A stretch of 64,000 nucleotides of DNA, taken from Rubrivivax sp. Its GTDB lineage: Bacteria; Pseudomonadota; Gammaproteobacteria; Burkholderiales; Burkholderiaceae_C. Made by a program: the position numbers and the translations under genes. The stretch lies in NCBI GenBank assembly GCA_019635315.1, contig JAHBZT010000005.1:1-64000 (forward strand). Reading direction: 5' to 3'. Shown piece after piece: positions 31,233 to 39,718 of the stretch. The notes under the pieces were generated by a model. That model searched no databases and was not told the DNA's origin. It saw only the letters and a program-made list of their open reading frames with translations. The stretch's first letter is position 1. Each line of letters begins with the position of its first letter.

Positions 31233-31248
31233 CTGGACAGATCTACAG
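31233..31248. promoter_or_regulatory. LexA box 2
   Basis: CTGGACAGATCTACAG, the same CTGG-N8-ACAG pattern 19 bases after box 1, about 35 bases before the lexA ATG. Two boxes before lexA are typical for autoregulation. Confidence 0.85.
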
Positions 31249-31281
31249 GCCGCGCGGCAGCGCGCGGTCCGGGAAGCCACG

Positions 31282-31980
31282 ATGGACAAGACCGCCGACG
31301 ACAGCCCCAAGCTCACGCCGCGCCAGCAGCAGATCCTGGACCTGGTGCAGAGCGCGATCGAACGCACCGGCGCGCCGCCCACGCGCGCCGAGATCGCGGC
31401 CGAGCTGGGCTTCCGCTCCGCCAACGCGGCCGAGGAACACCTGCAGGCGCTGGCGCGCAAGGGCGTCATCGAACTGGTCGGCGGCACCTCGCGCGGCATC
31501 CGCTTGAAGTCTGACACATTGCGTGCGCTGAACGAGGCGCGCCTGGCGCCCTTCGGCAAGCAGTATTCGCTGCCGCTGCCCAGCCTGGCGCAGTTGACGC
31601 TGCCGCTGGTCGGCCGCGTCGCGGCCGGCAGCCCGATCCTGGCGCAGGAGCACATCGACCAGACCTACCTGATGGAAGCGTCGATGTTTCCGCGCCGCCC
31701 CGACTACCTGCTCAAGGTGCGCGGCATGAGCATGCGCGACGCCGGCATCCTGGACGGCGACCTGCTCGCGGTGCAGAAGGCCAAGGACGCGAAGAGCGGC
31801 CAGATCATCGTCGCGCGGCTGGGCGACGACGTCACCGTCAAGCGGCTGCGCCGCACCAAGGCCGGCATCGAGCTGATTCCCGAGAACCCCGACTTCCCCA
31901 CCATCGTCGTGCCGCCGGGCGAGGACTTCGAGCTCGAAGGCATCGCGGTCGGGCTGATCCGCAACACGATGCTGATGTGA
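31282..31980 (+). CDS. lexA: SOS repressor LexA
   Basis: Transcriptional repressor of DNA-damage genes, self-cleaved when RecA is active; 232 residues. The winged helix DNA-binding domain is residues 1-75 ([33 protein letters not shown]). The cleavage site is Ala115-Gly116 in VAAGSP; catalytic Ser150 is in GMSMRDAG and Lys187 in VKRLRR. The linker is slightly longer than in E. coli (202 residues), as is common in betaproteobacteria. Two LexA boxes upstream show autoregulation. Confidence 0.97.
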   Translation: MDKTADDSPKLTPRQQQILDLVQSAIERTGAPPTRAEIAAELGFRSANAAEEHLQALARKGVIELVGGTSRGIRLKSDTLRALNEARLAPFGKQYSLPLPSLAQLTLPLVGRVAAGSPILAQEHIDQTYLMEASMFPRRPDYLLKVRGMSMRDAGILDGDLLAVQKAKDAKSGQIIVARLGDDVTVKRLRRTKAGIELIPENPDFPTIVVPPGEDFELEGIAVGLIRNTMLM

Positions 31981-31990
31981 GGACCTGAAG

Positions 31991-32404
31991 ATGGAGCCCG
32001 CGATGCCCGCCGCCCGTCCTGCACCCGTTCCCGTCGCGGCGCCCGCGGCGCTGGCGGCGCACGCGCCGCCGCCGCTGCGCGCCGAGGCGCCGGCGCGCCC
32101 GCCCAAGGCGCCGCCGCCGCGCAAGGCGCGCCACGCCGGCGAGTGCGAGCGGCTGGAGCAACTGCCCAATATCGGCCCATCGATCGCCGCAGATCTGCGC
32201 AGCCTGGGCATCGTGCACCCGCGCGAGCTGGCCGCGCGCGACGCGCTGCAGCTCTACCAGCAGCTGTGCCGGCAAACCGGCCGCCGTCAGGACCCCTGCG
32301 TGCTCGATACCTTCATGGCCGCGGTGGACTTCATGCGCGGCGCCGAAGCGCGTCCCTGGTGGTCGTACACGGCGGAGCGCAAGCAGCGCTTCGGCGTCGT
32401 CTGA
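31991..32404 (+). CDS. Helix-hairpin-helix Cdd1/PF11731-type protein
   Basis: A 137-residue protein ten bases after lexA. The first 47 residues are Ala/Pro-rich and probably disordered. The core (about 48-137) is a Cdd1 'pathogenicity locus' domain: the helix-hairpin-helix LEQLPNIGPSIAADLRSLGI, then LYQQLCRQTGRRQDPCVLDTF, and the end RPWWSYTAERK. HhH motifs bind DNA without sequence preference; some relatives are annotated as mitomycin resistance proteins. Position behind lexA suggests SOS control, which is inference. Confidence 0.85.
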   Translation: MEPAMPAARPAPVPVAAPAALAAHAPPPLRAEAPARPPKAPPPRKARHAGECERLEQLPNIGPSIAADLRSLGIVHPRELAARDALQLYQQLCRQTGRRQDPCVLDTFMAAVDFMRGAEARPWWSYTAERKQRFGVV

Positions 32405-32524
32405 CGCAGCGGCGATAGCGGCGGCGTCGGCGGCGGCGCACCCATTCCGGGCCCGGGCCGGGCCGGCGACCGGCGGCCCCATGCGCGCGAGCGCCACGCA
32501 CATGACGGGTTCACGCGCGCAGGC

Positions 32525-34957
32525 TCAGCGCGCCGACGGCTTGGCCAACAAGACGTCCGCGCCGGCCTCCGGCGCCCACAGCGGCACGTAGCGCACCGCC
32601 GCCCAGGGGGCGACGAAGCTGCGGTACAGCGGCGAGAAGACGATGCCGCTCTGGCCGGTGGAGTGCATCACGCGCGAATTCGCCGGCTCGGCGACGTCGT
32701 ACAGCGCGCGCAGGCTGGGGCCATGCTCGTCGAGGTACAGCTCGCCGGTCGTCGCGTCCGGGCGCAGACCGACACGCGAGACGTTGACCGTGAAGGTGTC
32801 GCCGCCGACCGGCGCGCGCAGCTCGAACAGCCGCGCCAGCGCCTTGACGCGGCTGAACGGCCGGTGCTCCGAGCGCGCCTGGTGCGCATGGCCCCAGCGC
32901 CAGGCCGCGACGTCGGCGCCGAAGCGTTCCTGCAGCTCATCCAGCGCGCGCGTCAGCGCGGTGCCGGCCTGCATCGCGCAGGTCTCGGCGGCCGGCGTAT
33001 GGCGGTCGTCGCACCAGGCGGCGTCGTCGCGCGCCAGCACGCCTTCCAGCGCGTCCTGGAAGGTGCGCGTGGCCAGGCTGCGATCCCACAGCGCGCTGCC
33101 GGTGTCGTCCATGAAGATCGCGCGCGCCAGCTGGCGCTGCCAGGCCCACCAGATCAGCGGTGCCGCCTGGTCGGCGGCCATCGTGCCGTCGAAACCCTGC
33201 AGCTGCGCCTTGGCGGCGGCGGCCAGCGGGTGCGCCGACTCGGCACGCTGCAGCCAGGGCAGCAGCGGCTGCACGGCCAGCGAACGCACGTCGGCCTGCA
33301 GCGCCGCCAGGTCGTCGATCGAGTGCCTGGCGCGCGACTGCAGCAGCGCCTCGATGCGCTGCTGGCGGTAGGGCAGCGCCCATTCGGCGGTCAGGTAGTG
33401 CGGGTAGCCCGGCGGCGTGATGCGCTGGTTGGCGGTCGCGATCCAGCCGCGCTCGGGGTCGGTCTCGCGTGGCGTCTCGCCAGCCGGCACCCAGCCGTCC
33501 CAGTCGTAGCGGGCGTCCCAGCCCGGCGCCGGCACCAGGCCCTTGAGGTCGTTGTCGGGCTTGCGCAGCGGCACGCGGCCGGGCGAGATGACGCCGATCG
33601 CGCCCGCCCGGTCGGCGACGACCATGTTCTGCATCGGCGTCGCCCAGCCCTCGGCGGCGGCCATGAATTCGGCCACGCTGGTGGCGCGCTGCATGCCGAG
33701 CGCCGGCGCCAGCACGTCGATGTCGGGGTCCAGCGCTGTCCAGCGCATGGCCAGCGCATAGGCCGGGCGGTCCTTCGGGCCCAGCACGTCGGCGGTGGTG
33801 CCGGCGTCGGAGATCACCGGGCCGTGGCGCGTGGCGCGCACGGTCATGCGCACCTCCGGCCGGCCCTTGACGCGGATCACCTCCTCGAAGGTCTCGAAGC
33901 GCGCCCAGCCTTCGGGCGTGCGGTACTGGCCGGGGTCGTCGGGGCGGATCTGCTCCAGGTACAGGTCCTGCACGTCGGGCCCGGTATTCGTGAAGCCCCA
34001 GGCGAGCTGCCGGTTCTGGCCCAGCACGACCCCCGGCAGGCCCGGCATCGTCGCGCCGGCGACCTCGATCCCGGGCGCCACCATGCGCGCGAAGTACCAC
34101 AGCGCCGGCGCGCTGAGCTTCAGGTGCGGGTCGTTGGCCACCAGGGGCGTGCCGCCGGTGGTTCGGCTGCCGGCCAGCACCCAGTTGTTGGAGCCGACGC
34201 CCTCGACGCCCGAGGGCGGCGCGATCTCGGGCAGCCGCTGCCAGGCCGTCTTCTCGCTGCCGGCGTCGAGCTTGAGCTCGCGGAACAGCGCCGCATAGTC
34301 GGCGGTCTCCGGGAGCGTCTCGCCCGGGTAGGCCGGCAGCAGCGCGTTGATACGCCCGACCGGCAGCTTCAGCGCCAGGCGCAGCCGCAGCAGCTCGGTG
34401 CTCCAGTTGCCGCCCAGGTCCCAGGACATCATGATCGACCAGCCCAGACTGTCCACCGGGTCCCAGGGCTCGGGCTTCAGCCCGAGGATCAGGAATTCCG
34501 GCGGCCGCGCCTGCAGGTGGCCGGCCAGGTAGGCGTTGATGCCGTCGGCATAGGCCTGCAGCAGCGTCTTGGTCGACGCCGGCAGCTGCTGCCACTGCGC
34601 CAGCGCGGCGCGGCGCACGCCCAGCGCGCGCAGGAAGCGGTCGGTCTCCAGCGCGCCCTCGCCGAAGGCCTCGGCCACGCGACCGGCGGCGATGCGGCGG
34701 TGCGTCTCCAGCTGCCACAGCCGGTCCTGCGCATGCACGAAGCCCAGGCCGAAGACGGCGTCGCGCTCGCTGGCGGCGCGGATGGTCGGGATGCCGTGCA
34801 CGTCGCGCTCGATGCGCAGCTCGCCCTGCAGCCCGGGCAGCACGATCTCGCCGGCGGTCTGCGGCAGCGCGCGGTGCGCATACCAGCCCAGGGCCATGGC
34901 CAGCGTGGCCAGCAGCAGCAACAGCACCAGCCCGAGGCGGCGCGCCCATCGTCCCAT
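32525..34957 (-). CDS. Penicillin acylase family (Ntn-hydrolase) protein
   Basis: Periplasmic amide hydrolase of 810 residues, made as one chain and cut into alpha and beta subunits. An N-terminal membrane/signal helix is at 7-24. Alpha-chain motifs include RDVHGIPTIRA and GFVHAQDRLWQLE. The autocleavage site and nucleophile are Gly255-Ser256 in VGSNNWVLAGS, followed by NDPHLKLS. Natural substrates are often N-acyl amino acids or acyl-homoserine lactones, but the substrate cannot be told here. The gene is single and divergent from the small-protein pair. Confidence 0.93.
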   Translation of the reverse strand: MGRWARRLGLVLLLLLATLAMALGWYAHRALPQTAGEIVLPGLQGELRIERDVHGIPTIRAASERDAVFGLGFVHAQDRLWQLETHRRIAAGRVAEAFGEGALETDRFLRALGVRRAALAQWQQLPASTKTLLQAYADGINAYLAGHLQARPPEFLILGLKPEPWDPVDSLGWSIMMSWDLGGNWSTELLRLRLALKLPVGRINALLPAYPGETLPETADYAALFRELKLDAGSEKTAWQRLPEIAPPSGVEGVGSNNWVLAGSRTTGGTPLVANDPHLKLSAPALWYFARMVAPGIEVAGATMPGLPGVVLGQNRQLAWGFTNTGPDVQDLYLEQIRPDDPGQYRTPEGWARFETFEEVIRVKGRPEVRMTVRATRHGPVISDAGTTADVLGPKDRPAYALAMRWTALDPDIDVLAPALGMQRATSVAEFMAAAEGWATPMQNMVVADRAGAIGVISPGRVPLRKPDNDLKGLVPAPGWDARYDWDGWVPAGETPRETDPERGWIATANQRITPPGYPHYLTAEWALPYRQQRIEALLQSRARHSIDDLAALQADVRSLAVQPLLPWLQRAESAHPLAAAAKAQLQGFDGTMAADQAAPLIWWAWQRQLARAIFMDDTGSALWDRSLATRTFQDALEGVLARDDAAWCDDRHTPAAETCAMQAGTALTRALDELQERFGADVAAWRWGHAHQARSEHRPFSRVKALARLFELRAPVGGDTFTVNVSRVGLRPDATTGELYLDEHGPSLRALYDVAEPANSRVMHSTGQSGIVFSPLYRSFVAPWAAVRYVPLWAPEAGADVLLAKPSAR

Positions 34958-35188
34958 CGTCGGTCACTCCCGGCGCCGATCCTGGTGGCGCGCAGCGCCC
35001 GGCAGGTTAACCGCTGCCGCGCATGCCGGCCATCGGGGACCGCCCGGCGGCCGGCGGGCGGCGGCGCCGGCGCAGCGGCGAACGCGAGGAACTGGCGGGT
35101 GGACGGCGCCTTTCTCGGGCTTTCGGCGGCCGGCGCAGGCGCGAACATCCGGCTCAAGGCGCGCCCGTTCGTGTCCGATATCACAACC

Positions 35189-35614
35189 ATGAACCTGTCG
35201 CTTCCCCTGCTGTCCCGCTGGACCCGCCGCTCGACGCTGGCCGCGCCGAGCAGCCTGCGCATCGAGGTCTGCCCGCCCTCGCTGCGCCAGGCGCCGCAGG
35301 GCACGGCCTGGCAGCGCTTCATGTTCTGGCTGCTGGCGCCGGCGCCGCAGGAGGCCGCGCCGCCGCCGAACCGGCTGCCCGCGGTGCGCACCGAATTCCT
35401 GGCCACGCTGTCGGACCTGCCCGGCGACGATGCCGAGCGCCTGCGCCGGCGCATCGGCGACGCGCGCTCGCTGCGCGAGCTGTGGCACCTGCGCGCCGAG
35501 ATCTACCGCGTCGTCGGCGTCGCGCTGAGCCAGGCCGAGGCCGAGCAGCGTGTCGCGCTGCTGAACCACCACTTCCCGACCCGCGCGCCGCGCTCGCAGT
35601 TCGCGCCGCTGTAG
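35189..35614 (+). CDS. Unknown small protein, first of a tandem pair
   Basis: A 141-residue soluble protein of no family I can name. The first half is basic and apolar (PSLRQAPQGTAWQRFMFWLLAP). The second half (65-141) is helical and aligns with residues 33-112 of the next gene: both share a Leu-Trp-x-Leu-Arg-Ala core (LWHLRAEIYRV here), a helix with a Gln-Arg pair, then a Phe-Pro and an Ser-x-Phe-x-Pro ending (HHFPTRAPRSQFAPL). No signal peptide or cysteine pattern is seen. The ATG at 35189 follows a gap of about 230 bases after the divergent acylase start. Confidence 0.75.
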   Translation: MNLSLPLLSRWTRRSTLAAPSSLRIEVCPPSLRQAPQGTAWQRFMFWLLAPAPQEAAPPPNRLPAVRTEFLATLSDLPGDDAERLRRRIGDARSLRELWHLRAEIYRVVGVALSQAEAEQRVALLNHHFPTRAPRSQFAPL

Positions 35615-35641
35615 CCACCGCCGCCCACCGAGGTCCCGCCC

Positions 35642-35980
35642 ATGCAACCCGCTGCGCCGCGCCAGTTCACCCCCAGCCCGGCCCTGCCCGGCGCCGGCCT
35701 GCCCGGCGACCGCGACGCGCGCGTCGCGGCACGACGCGCCTTCGTCGACCTCAAGCTGACCTTCCTGCACGCGCTGCAGGACCTGCACAACGCCGACTGG
35801 CTGCGCGCCCAGGTGCGCAGCGCCGAGGACCCGGCCGACCTGTGGCTGTTGCGCGCGCCGGTCTTCGCCGTGCTCAACGGCGCCGACCCCGAGCGCCGCC
35901 AGCGCCGGCAGATGGTGCGCCGCGGCCTGGACTCGCTGTTCCCGGACCTCGAGCCGCCGAGCGCCTTCAGCCCGTTCTGA
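35642..35980 (+). CDS. Unknown small protein, second of a tandem pair
   Basis: A 112-residue protein 27 bases after the previous gene. It opens with a Pro/Ala-rich segment, then helices LKLTFLHALQDLH and ADWLRAQVRSAEDPADLW. Its core LWLLRAPVFAVLNGA, the helix RQRRQMVRRGLDSLFP and the end PPSAFSPF match the preceding protein, so the two look like diverged duplicates. Neither has a known catalytic motif. An operon of two small paralogues suggests a hetero-complex, which is inference. Confidence 0.75.
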   Translation: MQPAAPRQFTPSPALPGAGLPGDRDARVAARRAFVDLKLTFLHALQDLHNADWLRAQVRSAEDPADLWLLRAPVFAVLNGADPERRQRRQMVRRGLDSLFPDLEPPSAFSPF

Positions 35981-36039
35981 CGGCCCGCATCGAAGCGGGG
36001 GTGCCGGCTCCTGCGACAAACCGCAGACCAGGGCAAGAA

Positions 36040-36125
36040 GCCAAGCCTCGGCGCGGATCCGGCTTTGCCGGTCTGCTGACGAAGCGCCCTCGGGGGGCAG
36101 CGACCGAGAGGGAGCGTGGGGGCCC
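36040..36125 (-). repeat. Dispersed repeat, copy 2
   Basis: Inverted relative to copy 1 at 23728. It carries GGGCAGCGACCGAGAGGGAG (36096-36115) and GCGCGGATCCGGCT (about 36052-36065). It fills most of the gap between the second small protein and msrA and ends at the msrA stop. Confidence 0.75.
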
Positions 36126-36652
36126 TATTTCACCCGCGCCTTGAAGGTGCGGCGGAACTTCTCGACCTTGGGCGCCACGACGAAGGCGCAGTAGCCCTGC
36201 CCGGGGTGGTTGGCGAAATAGTGCTGGTGGTAGTCCTCGGCACGCCAGTAGTTGGCCAGCGGCGCCAGCTCGGTGACGACACGGCCGCCATGCTCGCGGT
36301 TGGCCTCGGCCCAGACCTCGCGCACCACCGCCTCGTGCGCCGGGTCCTCCCAGTAGATGCCGCTGCGGTACTGCGGGCCGACATCGTTGCCCTGGCGGTC
36401 GCGCGTGGTCGGGTCGTGGATCGTGAAGAAGATCTCCAGAATCTCGCGCAGCGTGATGCGATCGGCGTCGAAGCTCACGCGCACGACCTCGGCATGGCCG
36501 GTGTCGCCCTCGCAGACCTGCTGGTAGCTGGGCCGCACGACATGGCCGTTGCTGTAGCCCGACTCGACCGCGGTGACGCCGTCGCACAGCTCGTACACCG
36601 CCTCCAGGCACCAGAAGCAGCCGCCGGCGAGCGTGATGACCTGTGGATTCAT
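36125..36652 (-). CDS. msrA: Peptide-methionine (S)-S-oxide reductase MsrA
   Basis: Repairs methionine-S-sulfoxide in proteins; 175 residues. The catalytic motif GCFWCLEA carries Cys12 and Cys15, with the partner residues in [27 protein letters not shown]. The C-terminal region has [18 protein letters not shown]. No signal peptide, so cytoplasmic. The start [11 protein letters not shown] follows AAGGACAT. No MsrB domain is fused. Confidence 0.96.
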   Translation of the reverse strand: MNPQVITLAGGCFWCLEAVYELCDGVTAVESGYSNGHVVRPSYQQVCEGDTGHAEVVRVSFDADRITLREILEIFFTIHDPTTRDRQGNDVGPQYRSGIYWEDPAHEAVVREVWAEANREHGGRVVTELAPLANYWRAEDYHQHYFANHPGQGYCAFVVAPKVEKFRRTFKARVK

Positions 36653-36737
36653 GTCCTTGCTCCTTGCTGCGGTGCCCGTGCCGCCGCGCCCCGGCGACTC
36701 CTTACACTTGCGCATCGATTATCCGGAAGCCGCCGCC

Positions 36738-37934
36738 ATGACGCCCAAGTTCAACTGGGAAGACCCCTTCCTGCTCGACGATCAGCTCAGCGACGACGAG
36801 CGCGCCGTGCGCGACGCCGCGCACGCCTACTGCCAGGAGCGGCTGCAGACGCGCGTGCTGATGGCCGCGCGCCACGAGACCTTCGACCGCGAGATCATGT
36901 CCGAGATGGGTGCGCTGGGCCTGCTCGGCAGCACGATCGAGGGCTACGGCTGCGCCGGCCTCAACCATGTCTGCTACGGGCTGGTCGCGCGCGAGGTCGA
37001 GCGCGTGGACAGCGGCTACCGCAGCGCGATGAGCGTGCAGAGCTCGCTGGTCATGCATCCCATCCACGCCTACGGCAGCGAGGCGCAGCGCCAGAAATAC
37101 CTGCCCAAGCTCGCCACCGGCGAATGGGTCGGCTGCTTCGGCCTGACCGAGCCCAACCACGGCAGCGACCCGGCCAGCATGATCACGCGCGCCACGCCGG
37201 TGGACGGCGGCTACCTGCTCAAGGGCGCCAAGATGTGGATCACCAACAGCCCGATCGCCGACGTCTTCGTGGTCTGGGCCAAGAAGGCCGACCCCGACGG
37301 CCGCGTCGGCGGCCAGGAGAGCATCCACGGCTTCGTGCTCGAGAAGGGCATGAAGGGCCTGAGCGCGCCCAAGATCGAGGGCAAGATGAGCCTGCGCGCC
37401 AGCATCACCGGCGAGATCGTGATGGACGACGTCTTCGTGCCGGAAGCCAACCTGCTGCCGGGCGTCAACGGCCTCAAGGGCCCCTTCGGCTGCCTGAACA
37501 AGGCGCGCTACGGCATCGCCTGGGGCGCGCTTGGCGCCGCCGAATTCTGCTGGCACGCCGCGCGCCAGTACACGCTGGACCGCCAGCAGTTCGGCCGCCC
37601 GCTGGCCCAGAACCAGCTGGTGCAGAAGAAGCTGGCCGACATGATGACCGAGATCACGCTGGGCCTGCAGGGCTGCCTGCGCGTGGGCCGGCTGCTCGAC
37701 GAGCATCGCGCGGCGCCGGAGATGATCAGCCTGATCAAGCGCAACAGCTGCGGCAAGGCGCTGGAGGTGGCGCGCCTTGCGCGCGACATGCACGGCGGCA
37801 ACGGCATCCACGACGAGTACCACGTGATCCGGCACATGATCAACCTGGAGACCGTCAACACCTACGAGGGCACGCACGATGTCCATGCACTCATCCTCGG
37901 TCGCGCTCAGACGGGGCTGCAAGCCTTCTTCTGA
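36738..37934 (+). CDS. gcdH: Acyl-CoA dehydrogenase, glutaryl-CoA dehydrogenase type
   Basis: FAD enzyme that oxidises and decarboxylates glutaryl-CoA to crotonyl-CoA in lysine/tryptophan breakdown; 398 residues. Visible features are the N-terminal [14 protein letters not shown], the FAD/substrate segment [27 protein letters not shown], and the catalytic base Glu377 in TYEGTHDVH. The Arg and Glu environment ([20 protein letters not shown]) is typical of GcdH. The codons for its last residues occur again 79 bases downstream. Confidence 0.93.
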   Translation: MTPKFNWEDPFLLDDQLSDDERAVRDAAHAYCQERLQTRVLMAARHETFDREIMSEMGALGLLGSTIEGYGCAGLNHVCYGLVAREVERVDSGYRSAMSVQSSLVMHPIHAYGSEAQRQKYLPKLATGEWVGCFGLTEPNHGSDPASMITRATPVDGGYLLKGAKMWITNSPIADVFVVWAKKADPDGRVGGQESIHGFVLEKGMKGLSAPKIEGKMSLRASITGEIVMDDVFVPEANLLPGVNGLKGPFGCLNKARYGIAWGALGAAEFCWHAARQYTLDRQQFGRPLAQNQLVQKKLADMMTEITLGLQGCLRVGRLLDEHRAAPEMISLIKRNSCGKALEVARLARDMHGGNGIHDEYHVIRHMINLETVNTYEGTHDVHALILGRAQTGLQAFF

Positions 37935-37977
37935 GCGTGCACGCCGTGGAACGGTCCGCCTGACTGCCCCACTCCCG

Positions 37978-38013
37978 GGCCGCGGGCGGACCGGGCTGCA
38001 GGCCTTCTTCTGA
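37978..38013 (+). pseudogene. Duplicated 3' end of gcdH
   Basis: The sequence GGGCTGCAGGCCTTCTTCTG at 37993-38012 repeats the end of gcdH (37914-37933) with one change, and preceding codons also read Gly-Arg-x-Arg-Thr in the same frame, ending in TGA at 38011-38013. It encodes a second RTGLQAFF-stop. It is a remnant of a short duplication rather than a gene. Confidence 0.65.
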
Positions 38014-38034
38014 CCCGCGCCACCACCGCCGACG

Positions 38035-38841
38035 ATGAACGATCTCTTCCTGTACTTCGGCATCGAGTCGTGGAAGCCGGCCGTCGCCGTGCTGCTGCTG
38101 CCGCCGGTGCCCTTCATCGTGCTGGTGCTGCTCGGCGCGCGCGTGCTGGCGCGGCGCTGGGCGCTGGGCTGGCTGCTCGTCGTGCTGGGTGTGCTCGGGC
38201 TGTGGCTGGGCAGCACCTGGGCGGTCGGCAATGCACTGACGAACTGGCTCGTGACGCCGCCGCGTGCGCTGACCGAAGGCGACCTCAACGAACTCCGGCG
38301 CGCGCCCAAGACGGCCATCGTCGTGCTCGGCGGCGGACGCCGCGTGCTTTCCCCCGAATACGGCGTCTCGCAGCTCAACCCGCGCAGCATCGAACGGCTG
38401 CGCTATGGCATCTGGCTGTCGCGCGAAACGCAGCTGCCGCTGGTCTACAGCGGCGGCGTCGGTCACGGCGCGCCGGCCGGTCCGACCGAGGCCGAGATCG
38501 CCACGCGCGTGGCCGAGCGCGAATTCCGCCAGCCGCTGCGCTGGACCGAGGCCGAGTCGCGCGACACGCGCGAGAACGCGATCCGCAGCGTCGCGCTGCT
38601 GCAGGCGCAGGGCATCGAGCAGGTCGTGCTGGTCACGCACGGCTACCACATGCGCCGCGCGACGCGCAACTTCACGCGCGCGATCGCGGCCGCCGGCGTG
38701 CGCATGGATCTCGTCGCCGCGCCGATGGGCCTGCCGGCCAGTGGCCGCCTGGATGCGATCGACTGGATGCCCACGGCCGAGGGCTTCCAGCAGGTGCGGC
38801 TGGCGCTGCACGAGTGGATCGGCCTGCTCGCCGGAGCCTGA
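38035..38841 (+). CDS. YdcF/ElyC family (DUF218) membrane protein
   Basis: A 268-residue protein with two N-terminal transmembrane helices (about 14-38 and 43-66) and a C-terminal DUF218 domain outside the cytoplasm. Domain marks are IVVLGGG at 96-102, LVYSGGVGHG, EAESRDTRENA and VLVTHGYHMRRA. E. coli ElyC and SanA of this family affect envelope integrity; an enzymatic role is unproven. Its stop codon lies inside the first copy of the 87-bp tandem repeat. Confidence 0.9.
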   Translation: MNDLFLYFGIESWKPAVAVLLLPPVPFIVLVLLGARVLARRWALGWLLVVLGVLGLWLGSTWAVGNALTNWLVTPPRALTEGDLNELRRAPKTAIVVLGGGRRVLSPEYGVSQLNPRSIERLRYGIWLSRETQLPLVYSGGVGHGAPAGPTEAEIATRVAEREFRQPLRWTEAESRDTRENAIRSVALLQAQGIEQVVLVTHGYHMRRATRNFTRAIAAAGVRMDLVAAPMGLPASGRLDAIDWMPTAEGFQQVRLALHEWIGLLAGA

Positions 38842-39042
38842 GCGGGACGTCCGTCCCCGCCTGCGCGGGGACGGACGCCAGCGAGGGGGCGAGCGCCTGC
38901 CAGCGCGAGCGCGGTCTGCAAGACCTGAGCGGGACGTCCGTCGCCGCCTGCGCGGGGACGGACGCCAGCGTTGGGGCGAGCGCCTGCCCGCGCGAGCGCG
39001 GTCTGCAAGACCTGAGCGGGACGTCCGTCCCCGCCTGCGCGG
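38838..39042 (+). repeat. 87-bp tandem repeat, about 2.4 copies
   Basis: Copies begin CTGAGCGGGACGTCCGTC at 38838, 38925 and 39012; the third is cut after about 31 bases by the end of the DUF456 gene. In copy 1, CGTCCGTCCCCG (38848-38859) pairs perfectly with CGGGGACGGACG (38866-38877) around a six-base loop; copy 2 has one mismatch. The array fills the whole gap between two convergent genes and may act as a transcription stop. Confidence 0.88.
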
Positions 39043-39043
39043 C

Positions 39044-39532
39044 TCAGAACACGAGCGCGACGACGAACAGCCCCACCATCATGAAGCCGAGCACGACCTT
39101 GGCCAGCAGGCCGAGCATCGTGCCCAGCCAGGTCGCCACGCCGACCTTCACCGCATTCGGCGCATGGCGGCGTGCGACATATTCGCCGACGGCCGCACCG
39201 ACCAGCGGCATGAACAGCACGCCGACCAGGCCCATGAACAGGCCCACCACGGTGCCCAGCGCGGCGCCGATCAGCGCCTCGCGGCTGGCGCCGGCGCGGC
39301 GCGCGCCCAGCAGTCCGGCCACGTAGTCCAGCACCCAGGACAGCACGAACATCACCGCGCAGGCGGCGACCACGGCCCAGCCGACGCGAGTGAAGTCGTC
39401 GATCCAGGCACCCAGCAGCACGCCGGCCAGCACCAGCGCCGTGCCGGGCAGCGCCGGCAGCACGGTGCCGGCGAGCCCGACCGCCATCAGCACCACCACC
39501 AGCGCCCACAGCAGCACCGTCGTCGTCGCCAT
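39044..39532 (-). CDS. DUF456 family membrane protein
   Basis: A 162-residue inner-membrane protein with about five hydrophobic helices and Gly-rich packing (GLAGTVLPALPGTALVLAGVLLG). The segment with GLLGARRAGASREALIGAALG and LFMGLVGVLFMPLVGAAVGE is the DUF456 mark. Function unknown. The ATG at 39532 has AGGGGAG before it; an upstream Met at 39592 is less likely. Confidence 0.88.
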   Translation of the reverse strand: MATTTVLLWALVVVLMAVGLAGTVLPALPGTALVLAGVLLGAWIDDFTRVGWAVVAACAVMFVLSWVLDYVAGLLGARRAGASREALIGAALGTVVGLFMGLVGVLFMPLVGAAVGEYVARRHAPNAVKVGVATWLGTMLGLLAKVVLGFMMVGLFVVALVF

Positions 39533-39718
39533 CGCTCCCCCTGGGCCCGAAGGGGCCGCGGCCGCGATGATGCCCTGCCGCGCACCTTGCACACACGCCG
39601 CACATGGGCAAGCCGGCGCGCCTTGGGCGCGTGCTGGCGCTGAGCGACACTAGCGGGTGATCCCGTCCGCGATCGTGTACAAGGGCGGACTCCCCTGACC
39701 TGACGAGGTAGACGAACG

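Noticed and set aside
38838-39042. The 87-bp repeats considered as a CRISPR array
   Set aside because: The units are identical end to end with no variable spacers, and there are no cas genes.
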